A stretch of DNA of 64,000 nucleotides from Timema cristinae (lineage: Eukaryota > Arthropoda > Insecta > Phasmatodea > Timematidae). Position 1 is the first letter of the stretch, and each line of letters opens with the position of its first letter. The stretch covers positions 58,476,346-58,540,345 of the forward strand of contig JBCFYV010000935.1 in NCBI GenBank assembly GCA_039000515.1. The letters are read 5' to 3'. A program made the translations under genes and the position numbers. The notes beneath the pieces are model-generated. The model saw nothing but the letters and a program-made list of their open reading frames with translations. It searched no databases and was not told where the DNA came from. Positions 1-9,949 of this stretch are shown here, piece after piece.

Positions 1-4
1 CTTT

Positions 5-175
5 TATTTACTAATTATGTTAATGGTTTTAGGGATTGAAGATTATGTTTAGAGGAAGTGTATCCGCATTTGTGTGAAAAACCCATTTGGGATAAACCAC
101 CTTTAGTACAACCGACCGATATTCGAACCTATATCTTCCCGTAATCGAGAATCTATTAAATATATTTTGATTTTG
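5..175 (-). repeat. SINE-C fragment
   Basis: Body and part of the tRNA-like head of the SINE-C family, read on the minus strand; the 3' module is cut off by the window edge. The B-box remnant (TTCGAA near 124) and the stretch matching GAGGAAGTGTA..CCGCATTTG identify it by comparison with better copies at 14466-14716 and 26501-26763. Confidence 0.6.
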
Positions 176-254
176 GTTGGAAAAAGAACATTTTTTTTTA
201 CAACCAACATTGATAATATTTGACTTTATTATTAGTGTTATTTTATAGGTGTTA

Positions 255-330
255 ATAATATCAGAAGTGACAGCTGCAGATCATATGTCTGTATGTATGA
301 ATATATTAAAATTGTTTTAGTAACTTTAGT
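255..330 (+). repeat. Short repeat K fragment
   Basis: The segment TATCAGAAGTGACAGCTG..ATCATATG..TGTATGAATATAT recurs in altered form near 25330, 29410 and 46755 on this strand. Possible inverted pieces lie near 940 and 52280. Class unknown. It shares the words GACAGCTG and CATATG with MITE-M, so it may be a distant relative. Confidence 0.4.
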
Positions 331-340
331 AACTAACTTT

Positions 341-361
341 TATTATTATTATTATTATTAT

Positions 362-393
<32 letters not shown>

Positions 394-664
394 CCGCGTC
401 TTACTACCCGTTCGGTTTATACGCACTTACGCTAATGTGTAATGGTAGGGTGGTTGTGAGATGAAATGGAGGACCTACAGTTTAACGTGGGATCCGAACC
501 ACGGTGGAGGCCTGGCATTCCCCACATTCACAAGTTGTGATTAATATAAATCTTGTCAGAGGTGAAGGAAGGGTTTGGTAATCAGATAAACCTGTGCAGG
601 GACCGAGGATTGAACCCAGGACCCCAGTATAGAAGTCCTTACCCCTAGACCGCCAGGTCACTGA
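341..664 (-). mobile_element. SINE-A copy, nearly full length
   Basis: Read on the minus strand, the copy runs head to tail. The tRNA-like head has an A-box-like TGGCGGTCTAGGGG region and a B-box-like GGTTCAATCC. The body contains AAACCCTTCCTTCACCTC and CCACCGTGGTTCGGATCC. The shared 3' module is ATAAACCGAACGGGTAGTAA followed by GACGCGG. The tail is a mixed (CTA)n/(TAA)n microsatellite at 341-392, where the usual AAT tail has drifted. The A and B boxes are the internal RNA polymerase III promoter of tRNA-derived SINEs. No clear TSD was found. Confidence 0.85.
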
Positions 665-1253
665 CTATTTATATTGTTCTTCCTACCAACATAATACTAT
701 TGTTAGTCTAACACGAGGTAAGCGCGTTAAAGCCATGCGTCCACAGAAGCGTGTGGACAAAATATTAATACTCATTTTTTTGGAACGATAAAATCTTTCT
801 TTAAAAAAACGTTGGTGCGTCTGGACAATATTAGCACCTTGTTCAGTACGTAGTTAGTTGAAAAAAGGTCAGAATCCGCTGCCCTGGACCACGTGATCAT
901 CTACGCGTGTCTAGAAATGTGACTAGATCTACTTTCACGTGTTCATTCATCGAGCCATGTGATAGCTGTCACTTTTGATGGATATCATCAGTAGTTATAA
1001 AATAGCACTAGTTATCAATGTCGACATCAATGTTGACTTATTCCCGGCGAAAAGGATATAATACAGTACTAGGACAGTGTAAAGTAAAAAATAGATCAAT
1101 CTAGTATAGAACCAGGGTCTCTCAGACAACCACAAGAACTACTTACTGTAAGACCCCGGCAGGGTTGTATAAGTTAGTTGGTTTGTTTGTTAACAGGACA
1201 AGGTTCTATTCCAAGCGGTGGCCTGATAATCTTACCTTCCCCATCCCTTTTCA
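665..1253. other. No gene; unassigned sequence
   Basis: AT-rich sequence with no open frame of interest. Near 940-985 there is a piece resembling inverted repeat K (CATGTGATAGCTGTCACTTT). Nothing else is recognised. Confidence 0.4.
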
Positions 1254-1497
1254 GCTTAATTTTTTCTTCTTCTCTGGTTTAATTTTTTTTCCCTTATGGT
1301 TTAATTACCCCCCTCCTTATGGTTTAATTTCCCCCCCCTAGGTTTAATTTTTTCCTCCCCTACGCTTTAATTACCCCCTCCCCTTTTGGTTTAATTTTTT
1401 TCCCCCTTTAGTTTAATTTTTCTCCCCCTACGGTTTAATCCCCCCCCTTTTACGGTTTAATTTCCCCGCCCCCTTTTCGATTTAATTTTTTTCACCG
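1254..1497 (+). repeat. Pyrimidine-rich minisatellite, ~25-bp unit
   Basis: About ten units of the form GGTTTAATTTTTTCCCCCTTA. Each has an anchor GGTTTAAT or TTTAAT followed by a T-run and then a C-run, with unit length varying because the homopolymers slip. The strand bias is extreme: almost no G or A outside the anchor. Such a tract can adopt i-motif or triplex structure. Confidence 0.85.
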
Positions 1498-1868
1498 CTC
1501 ATCCCAGGTAAATGTCGACTGCATTTCCACACATCGCTTGCGCTTTTCTCACCATTTTACCCTCGACTCATCGCGTACTCGTGTTATCGCGGCCATGTGA
1601 GTGATAAGCGAGTGAAGATTTGAAAAACAACATGACTAGCGCTCGCGCCACCAGCGACGTCATCTGATTACAGTGCTATAGTGCTCGCCATGAGCCAGGG
1701 GAATATTTCCCCTTCTGTCAACTGTTTTAGTGTTACTATTATTATTACTATTTACTATTAGGGGGAGTGAGAATGACATTCTTTAAATGCGAAGCAAAGT
1801 CGAAGATAAGGTTTTTTGTTGTCACATGATAGTACTTTTAGTTACTAAAAGTTTGGGCTAAGTTGGAA
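1498..1868. other. CpG-richer unassigned stretch
   Basis: 1500-1700 has more CpG than its surroundings, including CGACTCATCGCGTACTCG and a palindromic GACGTC. No convincing exon or tRNA was found. It could be an old promoter or an unmethylated repeat. Confidence 0.3.
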
Positions 1869-2210
1869 CTGTAAATCACAAGGTCAGTGTTTTTTTTGCA
1901 ATTTTTTGGTCGAAAGAAATCAAATATTGTTCCAGTAGAAACGTAATAGTTCAATTTTCTTCACAGGTTGCCCTAAACATTTGTTGAATATCTTTCAAGG
2001 GTGTCCTGGAATTTAATTACAACTTTTTCGCTCTATTTAAAAGGTTTGTCAACTAATGCTGCTATGCTCATGACAGATAAAAACAATTGTTAATATCACC
2101 ATGGGAAGAAAATTAAACTCTTATGTTTGTTTCTACTGGAGCAATATTTGATTTATTTTTGCAAAAAAAAAGAAAAAAACTATAAAATTTGCATAAACGC
2201 TAACCTTTTC
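1869..2210 (+). mobile_element. Foldback element L, copy 1
   Basis: The two halves are imperfect inverted complements. TTTTTTTGCAATTTTTTGG..CAAATATTGTTCCAGTAGAAAC at the left mirrors TTTCTACTGGAGCAATATTTG..TTTTTGC at the right. The centre is built around AAATTCCAGGACACCCTTGA-type sequence. Related copies are at 27022-27350, 36297-36520 and 47378-47700. The long terminal inverted repeats and absence of coding capacity suggest a non-autonomous DNA element. Confidence 0.7.
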
Positions 2211-2254
2211 TCGCGTCTCCAAATCCCCACTTGGAGAAATCAACAAAACCCTCT

Positions 2255-2490
2255 TCGGTGACCGTACGGTCTCGTGTTAGACTAGACGGCTGAAGATGGG
2301 GGAGAACGAGGTTCGATCCCGGTTGGTTGAAATGAGGGTGGCGTTTCCTAAATGGGTTTCCATTCTCTCTGCGCGCAAATGGTGGTGTACTTCATCTAAA
2401 TTAAACCTTTCTAATCCCTATTACATTAGTGTAATTAGTACATCAGCGTACAACCAGAATGAATATTAAGACGCAGTGCTAAAAAAAATT
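2255..2490 (+). mobile_element. SINE-C copy, 5' truncated
   Basis: The head begins within the tRNA-like part (GACCGTACGGTCTCGTG). It has B-box GGTTCGATCCC, the body segment GGTTTCCATTCTCTCTG, the TTAGTGTAATTAGTACAT segment, and a degraded 3' module ending in AAGACGCAGTGCTAAAAAAA. Confidence 0.75.
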
Positions 2491-2794
2491 TGCAAAGTCT
2501 AATATATTTTTATGCTGCCACCTGAATTTATCTCTGCTTACGTTATAGATTCCTTTAATCAGTGTTAAAATATTATTTAGCAGCTGTATTAAATATGACT
2601 ATATCATGGCAAATGTCTTATTTAGTGAATTACTTAAAATATGTTCATAAATATATATCTTAAGTTTTCTTCTTTCTTCAAAATGTTTTGAAGGTTATTG
2701 TAGGAGTCAAAGTCGAAGCGAAATAAATTTGACCTTGGACTTCAATTTCGACATTTAGAAGCTTCATGCATCCATAATTATTATTATTACGTTT
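2491..2794. other. No gene; unassigned AT-rich sequence
   Basis: No frame, repeat relation or motif was recognised. Confidence 0.3.
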
Positions 2795-2930
2795 AAAACC
2801 TATGGGTAAGGATGAAGTAGTAGCTTAGAGAGGAACTGCACCCGCATTAGCACGGATCACATGTGGAAACACCCCAATGTATCCGACAAAGATTTGAACC
2901 TCAACCTCCCAGTCACCGGTGATCCTTTAT
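2795..2930 (-). repeat. SINE-C fragment
   Basis: Degenerate body and B-box region in reverse: ACCCGCATTAG, a degraded AAACCACCCC block, and GATTTGAACCTCAACCTCCC (the reverse of GGTTCAAATC). Both ends are missing. Confidence 0.5.
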
Positions 2931-3045
2931 ATTGTGAGAATTAATCGGTGACCAGGGTACTGCACGCTGTGTCTATTCTAAAGTTGAAGTTTTGTAAGTC
3001 ATGTGCAAATGTAATCATTAGTGAAAGTGCACGAAGATCCCACTA
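2931..3045 (+). repeat. SINE-E body fragment
   Basis: Contains ..CTGTGTCTATTCTAAAGTTG..GTAAGTCATGTGCAAATGTAATCATT..GAAAGTGCAC. This aligns by eye with the body of the tRNA-headed SINE-E at 44363-44615 and with 26820-26965. The head is missing. Confidence 0.5.
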
Positions 3046-3059
3046 TACCGTGCCTTCCT

Positions 3060-3215
3060 TGCTCTAGGTGTGAGTAAAGGGTTTTCCATTCTCCTTCGAC
3101 GCAAATGCGGGTACACTTATTCTAAATTCGGCCTTCCTTGTCTCTAGTACAAAGAGTAATTAGTACATAGGTGTATAACATGAAAGGGTAAGAAGACGCG
3201 CTGTTAAAAAAAATA
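3060..3215 (+). repeat. SINE-C 3' half
   Basis: Starts in the body (GGTTTTCCATTCTCC). It continues through GCAAATGCGGGTACACTT and AGAGTAATTAGTACATAGG to a decayed module GTATAACATGAAAGGGTAAG plus an A-tail. Confidence 0.65.
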
Positions 3216-3239
3216 AAGGCTTCGAGGTAGCTGAGATAT

Positions 3240-3640
3240 GGCCAATTAGATATTAAGCTTAGGTTAAATATCAACAAAAGTTTTTATAGCAGGTACCTAC
3301 ACGAGTTTGGTTTTTGCTGGAACGAACATAAAAATATTTTTATGACTCTATACATATAAAGACTTGTAAACATAGTTTAAAAGTCGAAATTTTCCACTCT
3401 TTAAAGTCCAAATATAGCTATATTTAGGTTGATCATTAAGAGCTAAATAGCCGTGAAACTAAAGGAAACCAGATGGATATTTGTGAATGGAATGATACCA
3501 TTTAGATTGTATTATCATCTGTATTTTCTTCCTCCCCTATTTGTTCTCCCACTGCTTGACAGCTCCACCCAGTAACGTTTTAAACCCACTTTGTTTCTGG
3601 CGTTTTATGAATTTATGGTTGACTATTCTAGTGTCTTAAA
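3240..3640 (+). repeat. Interspersed repeat G, copy 1
   Basis: Matches 14930-15180 plus 15480-15625, and in part 48455-48640 and 59855-59990. Conserved landmarks are GTCGAAATTTTCCACTCT, CCACCCAGTAACGT and TTCTAGTGTCTT. Unknown class, non-coding. Copy 2 has an inverted repeat inserted between the two conserved blocks. Confidence 0.6.
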
Positions 3641-4012
3641 ACAGGTTGGTTTGAAAAATATTTCTCAGGGATTGATTACATAGACTATGGAGTTTATTTT
3701 TTTTAATGTGGCACTCGGACTTATCAACAGGAGACGGGAATCAGTTCTTTCAACTTGGCGGCTCTGAACTGATACCATGCTATCATTATGATCGATCAAA
3801 GGACCAAAGATAACAGATCATTCGATGATAAACTTGAAACGATGGATAGGTCTTCATCAATAAATTGCTATCGCTTCGTTATCTCCATAGGTAATTGAAC
3901 TGTAAGCAATTAAGGGCGTATTGAAGTTTTGTTATTATCAGTAATTTTGAAAAACAATACCTTTTTTTAATGGTTTTTTTTTGGGGGGGGCACTTAACGT
4001 GTATAGAAACCT
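3641..4012. other. No gene; unassigned sequence
   Basis: Nothing was recognised apart from a T/G homopolymer run near 3980-3996. Confidence 0.3.
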
Positions 4013-4170
4013 TCTCAGATGAGGCGTCAGTCTTGTCTAGTATAATTTGCTGGTGATGAGGGGGTCTAGGTTTGAATCCTGGATAGGCGAATAGATAGTG
4101 TTTATTTACTAATGCAAATGCTCGTGCATTTCCAATAAAATTGGGTTTTCTCCCTCCTAATATATATATA
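4013..4170 (+). repeat. SINE-C, left part, split by the pogo element
   Basis: The tRNA-like head has GATGAGGGGGTCTAGGTTTG (B-box GGTTTGAATCC). The body has GGTTTTCTCCCTCC. The copy stops at the TA where the pogo-like element begins. Its 3' module reappears just beyond the element at 7044-7100, so this is one SINE interrupted by a later insertion. Confidence 0.6.
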
Positions 4171-4196
4171 GGGCAAACTCGGGTAATTTCGCAGTA
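4171..4196 (+). repeat. Left terminal inverted repeat of pogo-like element
   Basis: Pairs perfectly with 7016-7041. The terminal trinucleotide is GGG rather than the CAG of classical pogo and Tigger ends. Confidence 0.95.
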
Positions 4197-4721
4197 TTAA
4201 GGTTTATTGCCCTTGAAGTTCACATTAAGGACTAAAGAAATTATACGACATTGGTTAAGTGTTAATAAGGTATACACTAACGTGTTTAGAGCATTTACAT
4301 ATTTTTGTTGACATTATAAATGTATCTTTAATAGTAACATTAAAAAGTATTAATTTTTGTGGTTTTTAAAGAACCCGTTTAATTTCGCAATAGTACCCGG
4401 TTAATTTCGCAATACTATTTTAAAAGCTATTTTATCAAAATCTTCTACAACTTTAAACACATAGCTTATATTATAATTAGATAAAAAAATACTATATACA
4501 AGTTATATTGTCAATGAAAAAAGGTGTTTCCTTAACTAAGAAAATAAGTTATTTTTTTCTATTATAAAAAAACACATAAAATATTTTAAAATTAGTATTC
4601 AAGAGTAATACACCAATTATTATTTTTCATACTTCGTTACAATCTGCAACATACATGTATGGAAATTTAGATAGTGTTTAAAATAATTTAAAAACAAACT
4701 ATAGAGAAAAGCTCAAAATTT

Positions 4722-6432
4722 CTAATCAGAGTCAGCCTTTGTGCATAAATGGCATACAAAATTCACACAGTAAGATTTTAATCCTTGACACTTCTCATGA
4801 AACCAGCACTTGCATTGTAGACACTGAATCCACGCTTCTCCACGACTGTCATCTTTATAATTTCCATCACAAGTAGAACATGTGCTCTCATCACCTTTAG
4901 GTTCTGGACGCGTTTGTTTGGCACGTTTCCTGATAGGCCTAGTTCCTGAAGTGGATGGAGTTGCCAGTGGGATGACAGAAGATTTTGAATTAACATTCCT
5001 TTTTCCTGTTCTCTTTGTTTTTGAAGGAACAGTTACCGGATCACCAACATCTTCAGCTGTACACTCATCCCAAAAAATCCTCGAGAAAGTAGCAGCATTC
5101 TTTCTTTTTCTCCAAGATATTATTAGTTGTGGCAATGGTAATAGGCCTATGTTCTCATGTTGAACATCTTGAACAGCACTCGGAATCTCACCATTGCTAC
5201 TTACTGATTTATCCGCTGTTGTGAAAGCTTCGTGGACTTCTGAAACTTTAAAAACGTCATCACTTACTGCTACTCTGTTAAGTGGGAAAATGCCTGATTT
5301 TGAAAAGCCACTTGCTATGTTCTTTGGAGTAACAGATTCTTCCATTGCTTGCTTAAAGAGATGAAAGAAATCCTTTCTCGCTGGTTTATAACCACACGTT
5401 TTAAGGAATTCCTTAAGTTGCGTTTTCCAGCTTGCTTTGAGTGGACCAAAAACAGAAACGTCCAAGGGCTGCAGAAGATGTGTGAAGTGAGAGGGAAAAG
5501 TCAGGAAGACAATACCATTGTCTTGTTGATATTTGAGAGCATCTGGAGAAACGTGGCTGAGTGAGAATCTATTAGCAACAAAACAGGTCGAATTGGAGGA
5601 ATATGTTCAACAAAGTGCTTTAAAAAATCTAAAAATAGTTCTGAATTTATCCATCCATTTTTTGACACTGCCACTTTACTTAAAATAGGTGCACCCTCCT
5701 TAAGGATTTTTGTCAATCTTATTCCTTTAAAAACAAATAAGGGGGGGTGCAATGTCCTGACGCATTCACAGCTAATAAAACTGTGGTCGTTTCCCCCTTC
5801 TCCGCAGTTGATTGATTCTGAACACGCTTGGACCCTTTCAGTGAAACCACTTTGCTTGGTTTTGTTACAAAAGTAAACCCTGACTCATCTAAGTTCCAAA
5901 TTCTGTTTGGTTTATCTGCAAGTCCTGTTTTACTAAAAACACTTTCCAATGAATCATAAAATGTGTCCAAATTAGTTCTTGTAGTGGCAGCTGTTCGATT
6001 GTAGGACAAATTTTCAGGTTGACGCAAGCTCAAACCATATCGCTTTTTAAATGAAATCCACCAGTCCCAGCCAGCTTTATCTGTGTCATTTCCAAAAGGA
6101 TTGCCTTGGGGACACCGAGATGCTATTTTATAAGCATATTGCCTCACTTCACTTGCAGACAGTCCAAAACCTAACTCTTGCATTTGAATGACATAGCTTG
6201 CAAGTTCGGACTCTTCTTCTTTTGTTAGAAAAAACGGCCTACCCATCTTCACAACTGGTATGTTTGCAGCGTCAGGCGTTACTTTTAAGCGATCCTTGAG
6301 AGTATTGTAGGGTATTTTGAACTCTTTGCTACATTAATAAAGAGACCAACCCTCTTTTAAAACTTTATTTAAAGCTTCTCTCATATCACTATCATTATAA
6401 CCTTTTCCGTACTGTCCTCTTGGTTTTGACAT
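4722..6432 (-). pseudogene. pogo-like transposase with C-terminal PHD finger, three lesions
   Basis: Read on the minus strand, about 570 codons encode a DDE transposase. It starts at the ATG of 6432 (MSKPRGQYGKGY). Domain order: a psq-type helix-turn-helix (about residues 8-55); a CENP-B-type HTH around MGRPFFLTKEEESELASYV; the DDE_1 catalytic domain with first aspartate in WNLDESGF, second in LLIDSHSA and third in LQPLDVSVFGPLK; a basic linker (RPIRKRAKQTR); and a C-terminal C4HC3 zinc finger (C-x2-C-x15-C-x2-C-x4-H-x2-C-x11-C-x2-C), which fits a PHD finger. Lesions: an in-frame TAA at 6334-6336 after KEGWSLY; a -1 frameshift in the C7 run at 5744-5750 (plus-strand G7) after GHCTP; and a second frameshift near 5555-5566 between IDSHSA and the segment reading VSPDALKYQQ. 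All catalytic residues remain. In life the enzyme would bind the element's ends and cut and paste it. Host-fused or PHD-bearing pogo relatives are known in animals. Confidence 0.93.
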
Positions 6433-7015
6433 CTGTAACATTAAAATATTTCTTGTAATGTTGACCATAATCCCGTTTATAGGCTTATTGGCTAGAAAAT
6501 CTATATTTTCTATTTTTGGTTTTTGTTTTGTAAGCAGTGAATCTACTCCTATAAACAAGATTTAAAAATTTACTTTTAATAAACACATTTATAAAAAATT
6601 ACAAGACGTTGAAAGCACTTGCAAATCTGTTGGTTGCGAAAAAAACCCGTAAGAAAAGCCTAACCGGCAACAAGGATTGACAGACTGAATTCTTTAGAAA
6701 ACAATGCAAACTATAGCTTAAAATAACCAGTGTGTTGTAAGTAACAGAATTATATAAACAGTGGTACTTACATTCAACAAAATAATATTTAGATTGTTCA
6801 AAAACCACAACACTGTTTAGCAAACGAACAAAACACACAATTTCATAACATTAAACTAATTAGTTTCAAGAACAACCGCTAGAATACACCAAAATTAGTG
6901 CGAAAAATTGGAGTTGTTCTGACATGTGCTGTGATCTAGTAGATTTTTTTTCTGAGCTCAAACTATTCAGCTAACTTCGCAATAAAATAAATACAAAATA
7001 TTGCGAAATTAGCCG

Positions 7016-7041
7016 TACTGCGAAATTACCCGAGTTTGCCC
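7016..7041 (-). repeat. Right terminal inverted repeat of pogo-like element
   Basis: Exact reverse complement of 4171-4196, followed by the TA duplication at 7042-7043. Confidence 0.95.
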
Positions 7042-7043
7042 TA

Positions 7044-7100
7044 TATTAGTGTGGATATGTGGATAGTCCAGACGAGCGGTAAGACGAGGTGCGCGTAAAA
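7044..7100 (+). repeat. SINE-C 3' module, displaced by the pogo insertion
   Basis: TTAGTGT..GACGAGCGGTAAGACGAGGTGCG corresponds to the end of the SINE whose left part is at 4013-4170. Confidence 0.55.
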
Positions 7101-7455
7101 AACATGTTTGGGCCATCATTACATTGGACCTCCTGATTATAGTAGAATTTCTATCCCTCATATTGTAACTAATCTCAACTTGTAATTTTTGACCTTAACT
7201 GTCGTAAACAAAACGTACCAACTTTACCATTGAATACCTTGGGCTAGAAATCCTGTTGCTAGAAGGGCGGGCTTTGTCATGAATGGCCGAGCCGAGCCGC
7301 CTTCGTTCAGCGGAAAGATTATAATTGTTACATTACAATGTTTTTTAAAAATTATAATTTAAATATTTTAGGCGCATTTTATAAACACAAAATCCTAAAG
7401 TCGTACTTTCCTCCAAAAGTATTAATGATCATATTTTTGTTCTTTCTCAACACCT
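7101..7455. other. No gene; unassigned sequence
   Basis: Nothing recognised. A short GC-rich patch near 7267-7315 has no coding signal. Confidence 0.3.
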
Positions 7456-7457
7456 AG

Positions 7458-7726
7458 ATATCCGTTTCGGTGGCTGCATGGTCTGACGCGCTATTCTCAT
7501 GTTGGACTAGACTGCTGAAGACAGAGAGCTCGTGGTTCGATCCCAGTTGGGTGTACTGAAGATGGTTTTTCCTTAATGGTTTTCTACTCTCCCTCCACGA
7601 AAATGCTGGTGCATTTCTTATATATTAAACCTTCCTAATATCTAACACATTAGAGTAGTTAGTACGCCTACATAGGCGTATAACCTGAATGGGTAGTAAG
7701 ACGCGGTGATGAAAAACACATAAATT
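7458..7726 (+). mobile_element. SINE-C copy, near full length
   Basis: Tyr/Leu/Ser-type tRNA-like head TTTCGGTGGCTGCATGGTCT with A-box, then B-box GGTTCGATCCC. The body is GTGTACTGAAGATGGTTTTT..CTCCCTCCACGAAAATG and TTAGAGTAGTTAGTACG. The 3' module is ATAACCTGAATGGGTAGTAA followed by GACGCGGTG. This is one of the best copies for defining the family. Confidence 0.85.
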
Positions 7727-8245
7727 AGTAGTAAAGTATATTGTGGTATTATAAAATTACTAAATCCAGCATGCCTAATTATATTTTAACAAAACACTTT
7801 AACTTGCTCCAAAAAGAACTAAAATGTTAAAAAACAAAACAATTTGACACTCATGTTGGAAGACTTCACCTGGATCTAATACAAGCAGAATCACTCTGAC
7901 CCATCCCCCAAATAAATTTCTGGTTACTACCCTGCTAATTCTGATTAACTCGTGACGTAATTTTAATTAAATAAACTAAGGTTATGATACGTGGGTAACC
8001 GCACTCAACTTGACCGAATTTAATGAGTGGCCTTGTCTTTTATCAAACATGGCCACTTCTTTAACATGGTTTCGTGGTGGTTTGAGGTTATGTTAGCGTT
8101 CAAAGATAATAGACTTATCCATATTTTATAGCGCAACAAATGTACAACCAAAAGGACAAACCTGTACTGCAACCTTGCTAACACATTTGCCTCAAGTGAC
8201 GTCACTGTAACAGGCTGGTTGCATACGGCGCAGAGGCAGTAGAAC
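7727..8245. other. No gene; unassigned sequence
   Basis: No recognisable element; short reverse open frames lack family features. Confidence 0.3.
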
Positions 8246-8660
8246 CCGTCCAGTTTAGGAGATTCGGAAACAGACTGCTAGTAGAAGATTTTTATTTCAT
8301 TCATTGGTTGAAAGTCACTAACATTAACCTAAATGGAAATAATAATTATTTTCTTAGTAATACTATATTATTAATCAAAAGTGTTATCCATTGCTCTTTT
8401 AATAATTCTTTCTTAAGGATTAATGTGTAGTTGGCTTTTTCGTATGCAAATTAAAGAACAAAAAATAATAATAAAGACTTTTTTTTTGTTTCGCTGTTGT
8501 GGCATGTGCATGAAATAATTAATTAAAAATTATTATTTTCACTTGCATCCTCTTATAACTGACCATCAAAAAAAAATTATTTTTTTTATAACTTAGAGAA
8601 AGAGCTATACAAAATATTTGTTTGAGATTAAAGTTTTTATTTTGTAAGAATATGCGAATG
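8246..8660 (+). repeat. Interspersed repeat O, copy 1
   Basis: Conserved with 11600-11812 plus 12936-13086. Landmarks are CGTCCAG..TAGGAGA, AGAAGATTTT, GATTAATGTGTAG and AGAGAAAGAGCTATA..AAATATT. Unknown class and no coding content. Copy 2 is split by about 1.1 kb. Confidence 0.6.
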
Positions 8661-8952
8661 AACGTAACCGAATACGGTTTGTATGGCGTTATCATCCATT
8701 TTCATTTAGTATTGTTCGCCAATTGATATACGAAAAGAAGGAAGCCTTTTAGAATATTCGTTTGTAAAGCACTTTTAAGTTTTATGTCAACTACAGACGC
8801 GGCTTCAAAAAAAATAATTTAAAAATCATAATTTCGTATTTAAAAATGGTAGGTAAAAACGCTTAAAAGTAAAATAATATTTCAAAACAAATTGCTGGTT
8901 GTTCAAGTTTTTACTGCCCCAAACATGAGAATAGATCTCGTAACTCTTGCTA

Positions 8953-9187
8953 CAGTAGCCCCATGGCTTCTTTGGTGCTGACTGACAGCTCACAGCTGAC
9001 TTCTGACAGTCAACATTTAGGTATATACCTAAATTTTGACTGTCAGAAGTGACAGCTGCTAAACACATGTTTTTGCAAATCATATGGTTCGGCGTAGGGA
9101 TACATAGTTTGGTCTGGTAGCTTTTCAAAACCGTCAGCTGTCAGCTGTGAGCTGTCAGTCAGCACCAAAGAAGCCATGGGGCTACTG
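8953..9187 (+). mobile_element. MITE-M copy 1 (reference copy)
   Basis: A 235-bp element with imperfect terminal inverted repeats of about 40 bp. It starts CAGTAGCCCCATGGCTTCTT and ends with the reverse complement. TA duplications lie at 8951-8952 and 9188-9189, as in Tc1/mariner elements. A perfect 18-bp palindrome TTTAGGTATATACCTAAA and two CTGTCAGAAGT blocks lie inside. No coding capacity: the apparent 100-aa frame on the minus strand is a by-product that recurs in other copies. Confidence 0.92.
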
Positions 9188-9299
9188 TAGCTGTTAGTTA
9201 CCACCACTTCTACGCTGGATAACCTATTGCTATAGGGGATTTTGATTGGAAGAACCTTTTAAAATACAAAGTTGTAAACATTGATAACATTTCATTTTA

Positions 9300-9372
9300 A
9301 TTGAGATCGGGACGTTTGGCTTCGTGCCCCAATTCTTTACCACTAAGCTATCCAAGACTCTTCCCGTGTTCA
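9300..9372 (-). repeat. SINE-F tRNA-like remnant
   Basis: In reverse: GGATAGCTTAGTGGTAAAGA followed by a degraded B-box region. It resembles 58715-58800. The stems no longer pair, so it is not a tRNA gene. Confidence 0.4.
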
Positions 9373-9658
9373 AGATCATTCTTCACTCATACTCAATTTA
9401 ATAATATAATAGGCCTGTTTGATAAGGTTATTTCCATAACCTAAAGATCATTTCGTTCTTTACAAGCTTCGCTAGTTGTATACAATTTACTGTAAAAGAG
9501 TTTTCTTTCTTCTAAAGCGCAAGCAAACGAAACATTATGATACTTGATAATCAAATAATAAACAAAACACTTCGATTTAGAGGGGAAAAACAAAAGAAGT
9601 ACAATCCAAAGATATAGCATAGAACACTGAAACATGCATGGATAATATATGTATATAT
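9373..9658. other. No gene; unassigned sequence
   Basis: Nothing recognised besides a short TA-rich tract near 9645-9662. Confidence 0.3.
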
Positions 9659-9661
9659 ATT

Positions 9662-9945
9662 TTTAGCACCTCTTCTTACTACCCATTCGGGTTTATGCGC
9701 TTATGTACCAATCACATTAATGGTTATAGGGACTAGGAAGGTTATATTTACAAGAAATGTACCCGCATTTTCTCGGTGGGAGAGTGGAAAGCTATTTTGG
9801 AAAAATCGCCCTGAGTAATTTACACGCGACCGAGAAATGATATATTTAATCAGTAGTGCACCTCTATGGTCTGAATTCTCAAGAGAACTATTCCTAACCG
9901 ACCGAGCGGCCTCCGCCGTCATTAGCGATGGTGGTTCCAACATTT
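9662..9945 (-). repeat. SINE-C copy, decayed head
   Basis: The 3' module in reverse (CTTCTTACTACCCATTCGGG) and body are clear to about 9800. The head portion is degraded, with only TATGGTCTGAA..GGCC fragments left. Confidence 0.65.
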
Positions 9946-9949
9946 GAGA

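Larger units (their letters stand above)
4171..7041 (-). mobile_element. pogo/Tigger-like DNA transposon with intact ends
   Basis: A 2871-bp element bounded by 26-bp perfect terminal inverted repeats at 4171-4196 and 7016-7041. The outer 20 bases are GGGCAAACTCGGGTAATTTC. Both sides are flanked by TA (4169-4170 and 7042-7043), the target duplication of the Tc1/mariner superfamily. The transposase lies on the minus strand. Inside each end, further copies of TAATTTCGCAATA lie in both orientations (4379-4413 and 6974-7010) and are likely transposase binding sites. The transposase is broken, so this copy cannot move by itself, but its perfect ends could be used by a functional relative. Confidence 0.95.

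Noticed and set aside
6599..6838. Additional ORF inside the pogo element
   Set aside because: Lies upstream of the transposase start with no domain features; likely leader or subterminal sequence.
8826..9128. 100-codon minus frame with conserved peptide CIPTPNHMICKNMCLAAV
   Set aside because: The same peptide appears wherever MITE-M lies (20926, 35379, 39280), so it is a translation of the MITE, not a gene.
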